Below, piece by piece: positions 1 to 10,100 of a stretch of DNA of 64,000 nt; the first letter of the stretch is position 1; each line of letters opens with the position of its first letter. The stretch lies in contig NZ_WRPR01000011.1 in NCBI RefSeq assembly GCF_010367455.1, positions 1 to 64,000 on the forward strand. The letters are read 5' to 3'. The notes beneath the pieces were generated by a model that did no database searches, had not been told where the DNA came from, and worked only from the letters and a program-made list of their open reading frames with translations. The position numbers were made by a program, and so were the translations under genes. The DNA comes from Candidatus Laterigemmans baculatus. GTDB taxonomy: Bacteria; Planctomycetota; Planctomycetia; Pirellulales; Pirellulaceae.

Positions 1-195
1 GAGAACGCAGATGAAAGGGGGAGGAGGGGAGGTGGCGGGCGATCGAAATGGACGAGTGGGGCCACGGAAGGACACGGAAAGGGCACGGAAAGGGGAGGGA
101 CCGCGGATAGCTCGGAGAACGCGGATGAAAGGGGGCCACGGAAGGACACGGAAAGGGGCACGGAAAGGGGGAGGGAACCGCGGGGGGAGGATTTT
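1..195. repeat. Intergenic purine-rich CACGGAA repeat tract
   Basis: No gene is visible here. The stretch contains repeated short words (CACGGAAGGACACGGAAAGG, followed by CCGCGGATAG and GAACGCGGATGAAAG), each occurring about twice. The same words recur at about 6680-6760. This is a dispersed extragenic repeat, not coding sequence; reading frames that cross it are open only because it is purine-rich. Confidence 0.7.
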
Positions 196-1104
196 TCAGG
201 GCTTTGGGGGCTGGGCGGCTCGGCAGACGGCGACGACTGCAGGGTGTTGGATCTGTCGCTCGGTGGAAATCGCAAAGAAGCGGACTTGGACGGCGCTGGT
301 TTGTCCCAGCTGCACGACGTCGTACTGGCGGCAGATCTCTTCGGCGACGACCGCGGGTGCGGGAAAGACTCCGTCGCCCGCTTGGCCGAAGACTTTCAGC
401 AGCGCGCTATCGGCGATCTCGTGGACCACGCGGGGCAGGATCTGGTGCGTGTCGAACCACTGCTCGAGCCCTCTTCGCAGCGGGTTGTCGGTGGGCGGGA
501 GCAGCATCGGCAGCTCGCGGAGCCGGCTGACGAGTTCGGCTTCCGTGGAGGCTGTGCGTGATTCGATCACATCGGGGTGGGCAAAGAATGCCACCGCCGA
601 CTGTCCCAGCGCGTGGTTAAAAACCTTCAGCCCGCTGGCCGAGGGTGCCGGGGCATCGGAGAGGACGACGTCCAGACGGTGGGCCACCAGGTCGGCCAGC
701 AACCGATCCAGTTCGGCTTCGCGGCAGAGGATTTGCACCGGTTGATCGGTGGTCCGAGCGGACTGCAGCAAGCGGTAGATGACCAGTTTCGGCAGCGAGC
801 TCGTCGCCCCGACCTTCATCCGCAGCGCGCCGCTGGTCGCTCCGCTCCGGATGAACTCGGCCAGCTCTCGGCCGAGCGAAAAGATCTGCTCGGCGTACTC
901 GAACACCGTCTGCCCGGTGTCGGTCAGCGTCAGGCGGCGGCCGCCAGGGCGAAACAGCTTGGCCCCCAAAGATTCCTCGAGCTTGCGGATCTGGCTGCTC
1001 AAGGTCGGGCTGGTCAGGTGCAGCTGGCGGGCTGCCTCGGCGACGCTGCCGGTGCGGGCCACCATCCAGAAATAGTGCAGATGGTGGTAATTTAGCCAAT
1101 CCAT
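196..1104 (-). CDS. LysR-family transcriptional regulator, NhaR-like
   Basis: A LysR-type activator or repressor of about 302 residues, the normal family length. The N-terminal winged helix-turn-helix (residues about 4-62) begins MDWLNYHHLHYFWMVA and contains a GSVAEAARQLHLTSPTLSSQ helix pair. It resembles NhaR, whose N-terminus has the same Asn-Tyr-His-Leu-x-Tyr-Phe-Trp pattern. The rest is a two-lobed effector-binding domain. I chose the ATG at 1104 because the family consensus starts there; an upstream ATG at 1137 would add 11 unconserved residues and overlap the operator. The gene is divergent from the secretion operon starting at 1249, which it probably controls through the dyad at 1139-1157. 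The inducer is unknown; NhaR itself senses sodium, but that cannot be transferred from sequence alone. Confidence 0.9.
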   Translation of the reverse strand: MDWLNYHHLHYFWMVARTGSVAEAARQLHLTSPTLSSQIRKLEESLGAKLFRPGGRRLTLTDTGQTVFEYAEQIFSLGRELAEFIRSGATSGALRMKVGATSSLPKLVIYRLLQSARTTDQPVQILCREAELDRLLADLVAHRLDVVLSDAPAPSASGLKVFNHALGQSAVAFFAHPDVIESRTASTEAELVSRLRELPMLLPPTDNPLRRGLEQWFDTHQILPRVVHEIADSALLKVFGQAGDGVFPAPAVVAEEICRQYDVVQLGQTSAVQVRFFAISTERQIQHPAVVAVCRAAQPPKP

Positions 1105-1138
1105 CGCAGGACTCCCGTGCAGGACGCCGCCGGACAAC

Positions 1139-1157
1139 CATTCGATATTTTCGAATG
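1139..1157. promoter_or_regulatory. Dyad operator between LysR gene and secretion operon
   Basis: CATTCGATATTTTCGAATG is a perfect inverted repeat (CATTCG, 7-nt spacer, CGAATG) and includes the T-N11-A core expected of LysR-type binding sites. It lies 35 bp upstream of the regulator's start and about 90 bp upstream of the ABC gene, the usual place for a divergent LysR operator. The surrounding bases are AT-rich compared with the genome. Binding is inferred. Confidence 0.55.
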
Positions 1158-1248
1158 TTTTCGTAGAAAGTTAAGAAATAGCTTTGTCAAACGCCAGCCG
1201 TATATTTCTATCGGGGACTGGAAACGACATCCATTGAGACGAAGCGAC

Positions 1249-3408
1249 ATGTGGAATCCTGCAGACACGCACCGGGCTGTGGACGGCGTCGAGGAGGCGT
1301 TGGCGATCCTCGAGCGGTTTTGCGACCAGAACCGGGTGCCGCGTGATTCGGCCGAGCTGCGGCGTTGGCTGCTCGAATCGCTACGAGCGGTTCCCGGGGA
1401 AGGGGCCAACGGCTGGATGCGTCGGCTGATCAGCTGTGGCGGCAAGACCGGCCTTCGCGTGGGGCTGTTCGAAGCCCGTCCCGAGGAGGCGCTGCCGTTT
1501 GTCCGCCAGGGCTATCCTGTGGCTTTCGCGCTGCCGAGCGAGGATCCGACCGAGCCGGTCGCGTGGCAGGTTTTGACCGGCAGTCGGGGGCGGAAGGTGC
1601 GGGTTTGGAAGCCGGCCGAGGGGAATCGCGAGCGGTGGATGTCGCGGCGGCGGTTTTTGAAACGGCTGGCCTGCGAGGGGGCGAGTTCCTGTCGCTGGTT
1701 GGTCGCTCAGCCCGCCCTTGGCTGTGCGGCAGCGGCCGAGCAGGGCAAACCGCTGACGCCCCTGGCGCGGCTGGCGGCGGTGCTGCAGCCGGAGCGTCGC
1801 GACATCATCTCGATGATCATCTTTTCGGTGATGGTGGGGGTCTTCACGCTGGCCACACCGCTTGCGGTCGAGGCGTTGGTCAACACCGTCGCGTTTGGGC
1901 GGTATCTGCAGCCGATCATGGTGCTGGCGTTCCTGCTCTTCAGTTTCCTGTCGTTCGCGGCGGGGCTGCACGCGCTGTTGGCCTTGATCTCGGAGATGAT
2001 TCAGCGGCGGCTGTTTGTGCGGGTGGTCGAGGATCTTGCGCATCGTTTGCCGCGGGTCCGCCAGTCGCAGTTGGACGGTCGCTACGGGCCGGAGCTGGTC
2101 AACCGATTTTTTGACGTCGTGATGGTCCAGAAGGCGACCAGCCGGCTGTTGCTCGATGGAATTGCGTTGGTCGTCGCGACGCTGGTGGGGATGGCGGTGT
2201 TGGCCTTTTACCATCCGTTTTTGCTCGGCTTCGACGTGCTGTTGCTGGCGATGATGGCCGTCAGCGTGTTCGTGCTGGGGCGAGGAGCTGTCTCGAGCGC
2301 GACGAAAGAGTCGAAGGCCAAGTACGAGGTTGCCGGGTGGTTGGAGGAATTGGTCCGGAACCCGACCGCCTTCCGCTTGCACAGCGGCAGCCACCATGCG
2401 CTTGAGCGGTCGGACCAACTGGCGGTGGATTACCTCGACGCCCGCCAGTCGCACTTCCGGATCTTGATGCGGCAGATCCTGTTCTCGTTGGGGTTTTATG
2501 CGATCGCGGCGACCGTGCTGCTGGGTCTTGGCGGCTGGTTGGTGATTCAGGGCGAGCTGACGCTGGGGCAATTGGTCGCGGCCGAGATGATCCTGGCGGT
2601 GATCCTGGGGGCCTTTGCAAAGATTGGAAAGCAGTTGGAGAGCTTTTATGACTTGCTGGCCGCGGTCGACAAGCTGGGCCAGTTGTTTGACCTGCGTTTG
2701 GAGCCGACCGGAGGGGCTTACACGCTGATCGGCGAGGAGCCGGTTCCGCTAAGGCTCGATCGCGTGAGCGTCGCCATCGCCGGGCGGTCGATTCTCAAGG
2801 ACGTTTCCCTCGAAGTGGACAGGGGAGCGTCGTTGGCGGTAACGGGCGCGAGCGGGAGTGGCAAGTCGACGCTGCTGTCGGTTTTAACGGGCGAGCGGGG
2901 AGCCAGCTCGGGCTATCTGCAGGTGGCGGGGATCGATTTCCGCGAGATCGATCTGGACAGCTATCGCGAGCAGTTGGGAATCAGCCGCGGGAACGAAGTC
3001 TTTGCGGGAACGCTGGCGGAGAACGTCCATCTGCATCGGGCCCACATTCGCCCGCAGGACGTGAGCTACGCGCTGCGGCTGGTGGGTCTCGAAGAAGAGG
3101 TCCTCGCCTTGCCCGACGGCACCGAGACGCAGCTGACCACCGGCGGCCGACCGCTCTCGGAGACCCAAGCGGCGCGGCTCGCCCTCGCTCGGGCTATCGC
3201 AGCCCGTCCGAGAGTCTTATTAATCGACGGCACGCTCGACGGGTTACCGGCGGACACGGCTCGCACAGTTTTGGCAAACCTATTGCAGGCACCTCGTCCT
3301 TGGACGCTCCTGGTGGCCACCAGCCGCCGCGAGCTGGCGGATCTGTGCGATCGGGAGTATGCGGTCGGCCGCGGTGATGTCCACTCAGGTCTTTCTTCTT
3401 CAAAGTAG
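1249..3408 (+). CDS. Type I secretion ABC exporter with degenerate nucleotide-binding domain
   Basis: An inner-membrane ABC half-transporter of 719 residues. Residues 1-170 are an uncharacterised cytosolic region, about 180-430 hold the transmembrane helices, and 460-700 the nucleotide-binding domain. Walker A is intact (GASGSGKST, 533-541). The other motifs are not: the Q-loop reads GISRGNEVF with no Gln, the signature is LSETQ (636-640) instead of LSGGQ, Walker B is RVLLIDG (D660 kept, catalytic Glu replaced by G661), and the H-loop reads VATSRRE with no His. ATP binding is plausible but hydrolysis is doubtful. I chose ATG 1249; the reading frame extends upstream to 1117 but that part overlaps the operator. 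HlyD and TolC genes follow at once (7-nt gap, then 4-bp overlap), so the three form a tripartite exporter operon. Confidence 0.85.
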   Translation: MWNPADTHRAVDGVEEALAILERFCDQNRVPRDSAELRRWLLESLRAVPGEGANGWMRRLISCGGKTGLRVGLFEARPEEALPFVRQGYPVAFALPSEDPTEPVAWQVLTGSRGRKVRVWKPAEGNRERWMSRRRFLKRLACEGASSCRWLVAQPALGCAAAAEQGKPLTPLARLAAVLQPERRDIISMIIFSVMVGVFTLATPLAVEALVNTVAFGRYLQPIMVLAFLLFSFLSFAAGLHALLALISEMIQRRLFVRVVEDLAHRLPRVRQSQLDGRYGPELVNRFFDVVMVQKATSRLLLDGIALVVATLVGMAVLAFYHPFLLGFDVLLLAMMAVSVFVLGRGAVSSATKESKAKYEVAGWLEELVRNPTAFRLHSGSHHALERSDQLAVDYLDARQSHFRILMRQILFSLGFYAIAATVLLGLGGWLVIQGELTLGQLVAAEMILAVILGAFAKIGKQLESFYDLLAAVDKLGQLFDLRLEPTGGAYTLIGEEPVPLRLDRVSVAIAGRSILKDVSLEVDRGASLAVTGASGSGKSTLLSVLTGERGASSGYLQVAGIDFREIDLDSYREQLGISRGNEVFAGTLAENVHLHRAHIRPQDVSYALRLVGLEEEVLALPDGTETQLTTGGRPLSETQAARLALARAIAARPRVLLIDGTLDGLPADTARTVLANLLQAPRPWTLLVATSRRELADLCDREYAVGRGDVHSGLSSSK

Positions 3409-3414
3409 CGACGC

Positions 3415-4881
3415 ATGAACAGCAAGTCTTCCAAAGTCGCTTCCCAGGAACCTCGGGTCGGCACCCTGACGAGCCCCAGCGGTCTCACCCCCGCGAGAGA
3501 ACTCCTCGGCACGCGTCAACCGGCCGGCGGCACCGAGGCGGTCCTAGTTCCCGCTTCGCCGCGGATTCGCCCCCTGCGAACCGCTTCGCGACTGGTTCAG
3601 TCGAGAGGTCGATCGCAGCGGCTCGCCCGTTGGCTGCTCGCCGTCATCTGCCTTGCTATCGTGGCGCTGGCGTGGCTTCCCTGGCAGCAGTCGGCTCGGG
3701 GGACCGGGAGCGTCATCGCGCTGAATCCCCAGGAGCGCCAACAACCGATCACTTCTCCGGTCAAAGGGCTCGTGCTCAACGTCAGCGACGGGTTGACCGA
3801 AGGGGCGTCGGTCCGCGAGGGGGACGTGCTTCTGGAAATCCAACCTTTAGCAGCCGATCTGGCTGCGACGCTCGAGTTGCAGACCAGCGACTACGAGGGC
3901 AAGCTCGCCAACACCGAGAACAAGATCGAGCTCTACGGTGAAATGGTCCGCTCGCTGGAGGTCGCTCGTGATTTTGCCGTCAGTGCAGCCGAGGCGATGG
4001 TCCAGTCGGCCGAGGCGAAGCTGCGGGCCAAGCAACAAACGGTTCCGGCTTACGAATCGAAGGCCCTGCAGACCGAGCAGTTTTATAACCGCAACCTGAC
4101 GCTCTTCCGGCAAGGGGTGAAACCCGAAAAGGAAGTCGAGAAGGCCAAGCAGGAATGGGATCTGGCCCGAGCCGAACTGGCGGCGGTCCAGAGCGAGGTG
4201 CAGAGCGCCCAGGAGGAACTGCGGAGCAAGCAGAGCGAGCTGGAGCAAAAACGAAGTGAAGCTCAGAGCAAGGTGGACCAGTACCGCGCGATGGTCGAAG
4301 GAGCGCGAGGCGATTTGAATACGCTCCGCAAGGAGATGCGCGACCTCGAGATCAAACGCTCGGAGCTGGACCGCTTGGTGATCCGGGCGCCGCGGGACGG
4401 AAAGATTTTTCGGCTGCCGGTGTTCGAGCGGGGGCAGGCGGTCAAAGAAGGCGACTACCTGTTGACGTTGGTCCCCGACTTCACTGAACCGGCGGTCGAG
4501 CTGTGGGTCGCTGGCAACGACATGCCGCTGGTCCGTCCGGGCGACCATGTGCGGCTGCAGTTCCAGGGCTGGCCGGCGGTGCAATTTTCCGGCTGGCCTT
4601 CGGTCGCCGTGGGAACCTTTGCCGGCGAGGTAATCCAGGTCGACCCGGCTGATGATGGGCAGGGGAATTTTCGCGTCGTCGTGGGGCCGACCGCCGAAGA
4701 AGATTGGCCCGATGACCGATACTTACGGCAGGGAGTTCGCGCCAATGGATGGGTGATGCTCCGCACGGTTTCACTCGGCTACGAATTGTGGCGTCAGATG
4801 AACGGCTTCCCGCCGGTCGTCGCCGAGGATGCTAAGGGTGCCATGGATTCCAAGCCCTCCAAACCAAAACTGCCCAAATGA
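3415..4881 (+). CDS. HlyD-family membrane fusion protein
   Basis: The periplasmic adaptor of the type I secretion system, 488 residues. A long cytosolic tail (1-70) precedes one transmembrane helix (about 72-90, RWLLAVICLAIVALAWLPW). Next come the first half of a lipoyl-like barrel (about 105-135, with SPVKGLVLNV), a long charged coiled-coil hairpin (about 140-330, rich in Gln, Glu, Lys and Ala), the second lipoyl half (about 345-365, VIRAPRDGKIFRL) and a beta-barrel domain. This order is that of HlyD. It should bridge the ABC protein and the TolC lipoprotein. The start is 7 nt after the ABC stop, and its end overlaps tolC by 4 bp (ATGA), indicating translational coupling. Confidence 0.93.
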   Translation: MNSKSSKVASQEPRVGTLTSPSGLTPARELLGTRQPAGGTEAVLVPASPRIRPLRTASRLVQSRGRSQRLARWLLAVICLAIVALAWLPWQQSARGTGSVIALNPQERQQPITSPVKGLVLNVSDGLTEGASVREGDVLLEIQPLAADLAATLELQTSDYEGKLANTENKIELYGEMVRSLEVARDFAVSAAEAMVQSAEAKLRAKQQTVPAYESKALQTEQFYNRNLTLFRQGVKPEKEVEKAKQEWDLARAELAAVQSEVQSAQEELRSKQSELEQKRSEAQSKVDQYRAMVEGARGDLNTLRKEMRDLEIKRSELDRLVIRAPRDGKIFRLPVFERGQAVKEGDYLLTLVPDFTEPAVELWVAGNDMPLVRPGDHVRLQFQGWPAVQFSGWPSVAVGTFAGEVIQVDPADDGQGNFRVVVGPTAEEDWPDDRYLRQGVRANGWVMLRTVSLGYELWRQMNGFPPVVAEDAKGAMDSKPSKPKLPK

Positions 4882-6599
4882 TCTGCCAGGGATGGGGAAG
4901 GCGAATTGCCGTGGGCGGCTTGCTGCTGGTCACGGCTGGCTGTGGATCGCTCGAAGCGCCGCGGCTCGACCCTTTCGCTTTCTACCGCCCCGACTCGGCC
5001 GCGGCTTCGCTGGCGGAGACAAGCGCGGAGACGAGCGCGGAGACGAGCGCGGAGACGAGCGTCGAGCCAAGCGTTGCGGCCAGCACTGCAGCGGCGGATT
5101 CGGGCGTGGTTCTGGCTGGAGCCATCGAGGACGTGGCACCCGAGCAGACGGCGATCCTTCCGCCGCCGATCGGCACTCTCGACGATGCTCCGACCGCCCC
5201 TGCGACTCGCACCCATGGCGGGACAGAACCGCTTCCGTTGGCGGCGGTGATCGAATCGGTCGAGCGGGCGTATCCGGAAGTTGCCGAAGCGGCGGCCGAA
5301 CGGGCCACCGCACGCGGTAAGGAGCTGGCCGCCTGGGGTGCGTTTGATACGGTGCTCGAGGCGACCACGATCAACCAGCCACTCGACTACTACGAGAACT
5401 ATCAGCACGCGGTCGGCGTCACCCGTCCGCTCTGGTCGGGCGGGGCGGTTTCGGCGGGCTACCGAATTGGCCGCGGCGACTTTGAGCCCTGGTATGGGGG
5501 CCGCGAGACGAACGAGGGTGGCGAGTTCATGGTCGGCTTTCAGCAGCCGCTGTTGCAGGGACATCGGATCGATCCGCGGCGGGTCGCCGTGCGAACCGCG
5601 GCGCTGCGTCGGCAAGCGACCGATCCGGGTTTCCGCGCGGCGGTGCTGGGAGCGCAAGGCGTGGCTGCTCGGGCCTACTGGGGCTGGGTGCTGGCCGGGT
5701 TCAACGTCCGCGTGCAGCAAGAATTGCTGGCACTGGGACGAGAGCGGGTCGAGCAGATTGAGAAGCAGATCGCGGCGGGCGACTTGGGACGAATCGCGGG
5801 GATCGACAACGCCCGCCTGATGGCCCAGCGTGAGGCGGCGCTGATCCAAGCCGAGCGAGGGCTGCAAGTCGCGGCGGTCGACCTCTCGATCTTCCTTCGC
5901 GATGCCTCCGGGATGCCGATCGTCGCTCCGCCGCAGTGGCTTCCCGAAGAGTTTCCCGCGATCTCTGCCCCGCAGCCGGAGAGGCTTCGCGACGCCGTCG
6001 TGCGAGCTCCCTTGAACCGCCCCGAACCGCAGGCCCTGCAATTGGAAGCGGCCGCTCTTCGCGTCGAGCTTGCCGGGGCAGCCAACCTGACCTTGCCGCA
6101 ACTCGATGCAGCGGTCGAAGCCTCGCAAGACGTCGGCGGCCGGTCGAAGCCAAGCAACGACAAGCAGCCGTTCAAATTGATCGCCGCGGTCGAGGGCTCG
6201 CTGCCGGTCCAGCGTCGTGCCGGTCGCGGACGGATGGCAGCGATCCAAGGCGAGCTCAGTCAGAATCGCGCCCAGGCACAATTGGTCAGCGATAAGATTA
6301 CCGCCGAAGCTCGCGAGGCGGCCGCACGGCTGGTTGCGGCTTGGGAGCAAATCGAACGCGCCGAGGCCAATCTCGACTTGGCCCAGCAGGCGCTCCAACT
6401 GGGACGAGTGGCGTTTGAGGAGGGAGACATCGACCTGCTGCTCCTGAACATTTATGAGCAGAGCGTCGCCGATGCTCAGCTCCAACTCTATTCGGCTAAA
6501 GCCTCTTTGTTCGCCGCCGCGGCCGATTTCCAGATCGCCACCGGCCAAGGCCTCTCTCCTCGCCAAGCCGCCGCCGTCGCCGTGGACCCCGCCCCTTAG
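4878..6599 (+). CDS. TolC-family outer membrane efflux lipoprotein
   Basis: Outer membrane channel of the same exporter, 573 residues. The N-terminus is a lipoprotein signal with lipobox LLVTAGC (lipidated Cys at residue 22). A variable Ala/Ser/Thr/Glu linker follows, containing four copies of a 12-bp tandem repeat at 5013-5060 encoding Ala-Glu-Thr-Ser. The body (about 115-570) has the two-fold helical TolC pattern: long Ala/Gln/Arg/Glu-rich helices, with tunnel segments such as NLDLAQQALQLGRVAFEEGD near the C-terminus. It is translationally coupled to the HlyD gene. It completes the tripartite exporter; assignment to the family is firm, the substrate is inferred from the downstream giant gene. 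Confidence 0.9.
   Translation: MICQGWGRRIAVGGLLLVTAGCGSLEAPRLDPFAFYRPDSAAASLAETSAETSAETSAETSVEPSVAASTAAADSGVVLAGAIEDVAPEQTAILPPPIGTLDDAPTAPATRTHGGTEPLPLAAVIESVERAYPEVAEAAAERATARGKELAAWGAFDTVLEATTINQPLDYYENYQHAVGVTRPLWSGGAVSAGYRIGRGDFEPWYGGRETNEGGEFMVGFQQPLLQGHRIDPRRVAVRTAALRRQATDPGFRAAVLGAQGVAARAYWGWVLAGFNVRVQQELLALGRERVEQIEKQIAAGDLGRIAGIDNARLMAQREAALIQAERGLQVAAVDLSIFLRDASGMPIVAPPQWLPEEFPAISAPQPERLRDAVVRAPLNRPEPQALQLEAAALRVELAGAANLTLPQLDAAVEASQDVGGRSKPSNDKQPFKLIAAVEGSLPVQRRAGRGRMAAIQGELSQNRAQAQLVSDKITAEAREAAARLVAAWEQIERAEANLDLAQQALQLGRVAFEEGDIDLLLLNIYEQSVADAQLQLYSAKASLFAAAADFQIATGQGLSPRQAAAVAVDPAP
5013..5060 (+). repeat. 12-bp x4 in-frame tandem repeat in tolC
   Basis: Four consecutive copies of GCGGAGACGAGC (the first with one base change) encode Ala-Glu-Thr-Ser units in the flexible linker after the lipobox. 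Being codon-multiple, copy-number change would not break the gene. Confidence 0.9.
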
Positions 6600-7145
6600 C
6601 CGGCTTCGCCATGCGCTGCAGGTGAGACGGACCTGGCCGGGGAAACAACCACGAATCACACGAATTGCACGAATGGGGGCCACGGAAGGACACGGAAGGG
6701 CACGGAAAGAGGGAGGGAAAGGGGAGGGACCGCGGATAGTACGGAGAGCGCGGATGAATGGGAAATTCGATTGCCAATTGATCGTGGTTCAGCTCTCTGC
6801 CTGTCCTTTGTGCCCTTCGTGGTTTCTCGGTTTATTGGTAATCCGTGGGCTCACGCTCGCCCGCTTAGATTCCGTTAGTGTTAGGAGATTTGGAATCTGA
6901 AATCTGAGATTTGGGATTTCAAACATGGGATATGAGATTCTGCATTCTGATAATGAGCGCGAGCACCGCTGTGCGGAGCGCGATATAGGCCAGACTGGAA
7001 AGCCTGACGTACGTTCCCGGGCGAGGAGAACCTGACGTACAGGGGGGGCGGGGGCGGCGAAGTTGACACCCCATTGTCAGGGGGATTAAAACCGTCCGCC
7101 GATGGGAGAACGTCTCTCCCTTTCCTCCTTTAGCGGACATCGCCC
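6600..7145. repeat. Intergenic region with dispersed repeats
   Basis: No convincing gene lies in these 546 bp between the exporter operon and the giant protein. The region holds CACGAATCACACGAATTGCA with CACGGAAGGACACGGAAGGG at about 6648-6720, matching the tract at 1-195. The sequence CAGACTGGAAAGCCTGACGT at about 6990-7010 recurs in inverted, diverged form at about 31220-31245. A short CCTGACGTAC direct repeat sits at 7001-7040. The promoter for the giant gene should be near 7050-7140 but I cannot fix a -35/-10 pair. Confidence 0.6.
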
Positions 7146-10100
7146 ATGTCACCGGCTCAGCGACGGAATTCTCGCCAGGTTCTCCGTGGTCTTTTGCAGT
7201 CCGAATCTCCTTGGATCACTCGCCGTGCCTGCCGCTCAGCGTTCGCGCGGCAGGCTTCAGCGGCGCCGCGTTATACCACTCCGCGGTGCGAGCAGCTCGA
7301 GGCCCGAATGCTCTTGGCCGCCGCTCCTTTCGGCGATGTCGCTTACGCCAGTGCCGCATCGGCCTTTCCAGCACTTGAGCCGCAACTACCACTCGGCTCG
7401 CTGGTCTACCAAGGGGAACAGGCCGGGGCGATCGAGCTGGACGGGGAGCGAGACACTTTCACGCTGGACGTCGATCCCGGTCAGTCGTTGACGGTGGTCC
7501 TCGCCGCGGACGACACGCTGCGGGCTTCGGTGGAAATTCGCCGCTCACCGGACGCGGACGCGGTCCACGCGGAAGCCGACAGTGCCGGCGAGGCGGTGGT
7601 CCTTCAGTCGATTCCGACCCGCGGCCGGCTGATCGGCAATGGCCCGCCGGCGGCGACGTATGAGATCGTGGTTTCCAGCCTCGACGGCAGCACCGGCGGT
7701 TACACGCTGCAAACGATCCTGAATGCGGCAGCGGAGTTGGAAGAGCAGACCGGAGCGACCAACGACGATCCCGCGACGGCTCAGGATCTCGCTGCCGCCT
7801 TCCAGCCGCTCGCCCAAGGGATCGACGACGACAGTGATGGCGATGGCCGCGCCGACCGGGCGGCGGTCATCGGCCGCCTCGGCAGTGACGGCACGACGAC
7901 CGTGCCGTCGGTGTTTGCGGAGGTGGACGGAGACAGTGCTACCGACATCCCTTTCAACGTCAGCCGCTTCTATAACAAGACGAGCATGCGGTTTCAGCAA
8001 ATCTACTCGGCGAGTGAATTTACCGAGGGAGGGCTGATCGACGAGCTGCGATTCCGCCGCGATGCCTGGGCGGAGGCTTTTGAAGAGCGTGGAATCGATG
8101 TTCAGGTGAAGCTGAGCTACGCCGCGAGAAGCGTCGACACCCTTTCTCAGCGGTTTGCGGAAAACGTCGGAGCCGACCAGATCACCGTGTTCGACGGCCT
8201 GCTCGATTTGGAGAGCGACGGTGAAGGAATCCCAAGGCCCTTTGACATTGTCATCGATGTCGACGATGTCTTTGTCTACGATCCGAGCCGTGGCGATCTT
8301 TTGGTCGAGATGCAGATACGAAATGCGGCGACGGTCCCCCGATTCGACTATGCACGCGGGATTCAGCAATCCACGACGAATAGCGTCTACGCGTTCGACG
8401 CCGATGCGACGGACGGAGCGGCTTATCCATGGAACCTGGGAGGCCTGGTGACGCAGTTCGGTATCGCGGCGAACGAAGACTGGTACCGCTTCACTCGAGA
8501 AGCGGGCGAGTCGACGACGATCGCGCTTTCGGAACTCTCCGCGGGCCAAGCGACTCTGGAGTTGTACGCCGCCGACGGTACGCAGCTGGCGAGGGGCGTG
8601 AGCGATGCGCTGCATGCTTCGGAAGTGATTGCAGACTTTGCGGCCGAGGAGACGGCGGGCACTTACTACGTCCGCGTCAGCGGTGAGGGGAATACCCAGT
8701 ACAACTTGGTGGTCACTCGCAACGCGGCGTTGGAGAGCACAAACAACGATTCGATTGCATCGGCCCAGGAGTTGATTCCTTCAGCGTCGGCCGGTCGCCG
8801 CTGGGTGCTGGGGGGCATCGATGGCAGCTCCGATTTCTACGCCGTCACGGTGGAAGGCAATCGAATGCTGACCCTGGAGACCGACACTCCGGGTAGCGGC
8901 TCGGGAGATTTTGTCAACGATCTCGATCCGATGCTTCGTTTGTATGACAGCGAAGGCCAACTGGTCGCCGTGGATGACGATGGTTCGCCGGTGGGGCAAA
9001 ACGCGAAGCTCCGTTACAAAGTGCCCAAGGGTGCCGGTGGGGTCTACTACGTCGAGGTGCTGTCGTCCGAGGCGGCGAGCCCGACCACCGGCGAATACAT
9101 TCTCAGCGTCCAGCACGCCGACGCGGTCCCTGGGCCTTTCGAAGCCACGATCGTCGCGCCGCCGGAGGCGTACCGCACCCGCACTGCTCCTACGCACGCG
9201 ACGGTGGATTTTAATGATGCCGTGTGGCTACCGAGTGTCGATGCGTCGGATCTAAGCGTATCGGGCGTGACGGCGACCGACGTGATCGTGGTCGATGGGA
9301 ATACGCTGACATTTGAGCTTCCGAGCTATGCGTTTCCGTGGGACTTGGCTCAGGGCGGGAACGGCAACTACTACATGCTCACCGATCGCACGACGTCGTG
9401 GGCGGAAGCGGCACAGTGGGCTGAGGCTCTCGGCGGCCAACTGGTTAGCATCGACTCCGATCGGGAGCGGCAGTTCCTTGAGCACCACTTCCTCAGCGGA
9501 GACCATCGGGATGATTCTTACTGGCTCCACGGCGGAAGCGTGTTCAGCAGTTTGAGCGAAAGCCAACCGGCAAGGCAGGGCATCGTCGAGTTGACTGAAT
9601 TGCCTCCGGGGATCTGGTCGCTGAACGACGGTGTTCACACGCTCGCGATCGCCGACGGGGCAGTCAGCGACGTGCAGTCGACGCCCGTGAGCGGAGGGAG
9701 CTCGACGGTTCTCGTCGATTTAACGGCGCCGCGTGTTGTGGGGGTTTCGCCGCAGTCAGGTGCCGTGGCCGCGTCGGGAGATTTTGAAGTCACGATCACC
9801 TTCAGCGAGCCGATCGATGCCGCCGCGCTGGACCCTTCGGGGCTGACCCTCGCGGGGCACTTCCGCGAAGGGCACTTCACCCACGATTCACTGCAGTGGA
9901 ACGCCGAGGGTACGGCTCTCACGCTGAGCTACAGCTCGCTGCCCGACGATCGCTACGCGTTGACCATTCCGAGCGGAGTGGATGGAATCCAAGATCTGCT
10001 GGGGTGGCAACTCGACGGCGAAGGCCAAGCGGTGCCTTCGGGCGATGGTTTTGAGGGTGGCAGTTTCCGTTACATCTTCGCGGTCGATCCGAGCAGTGCG

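Noticed and set aside
4794-6683. 629-codon open frame on the minus strand across tolC
   Set aside because: Antisense to a clear TolC gene and rich in Arg, Leu and Gly; no domain.
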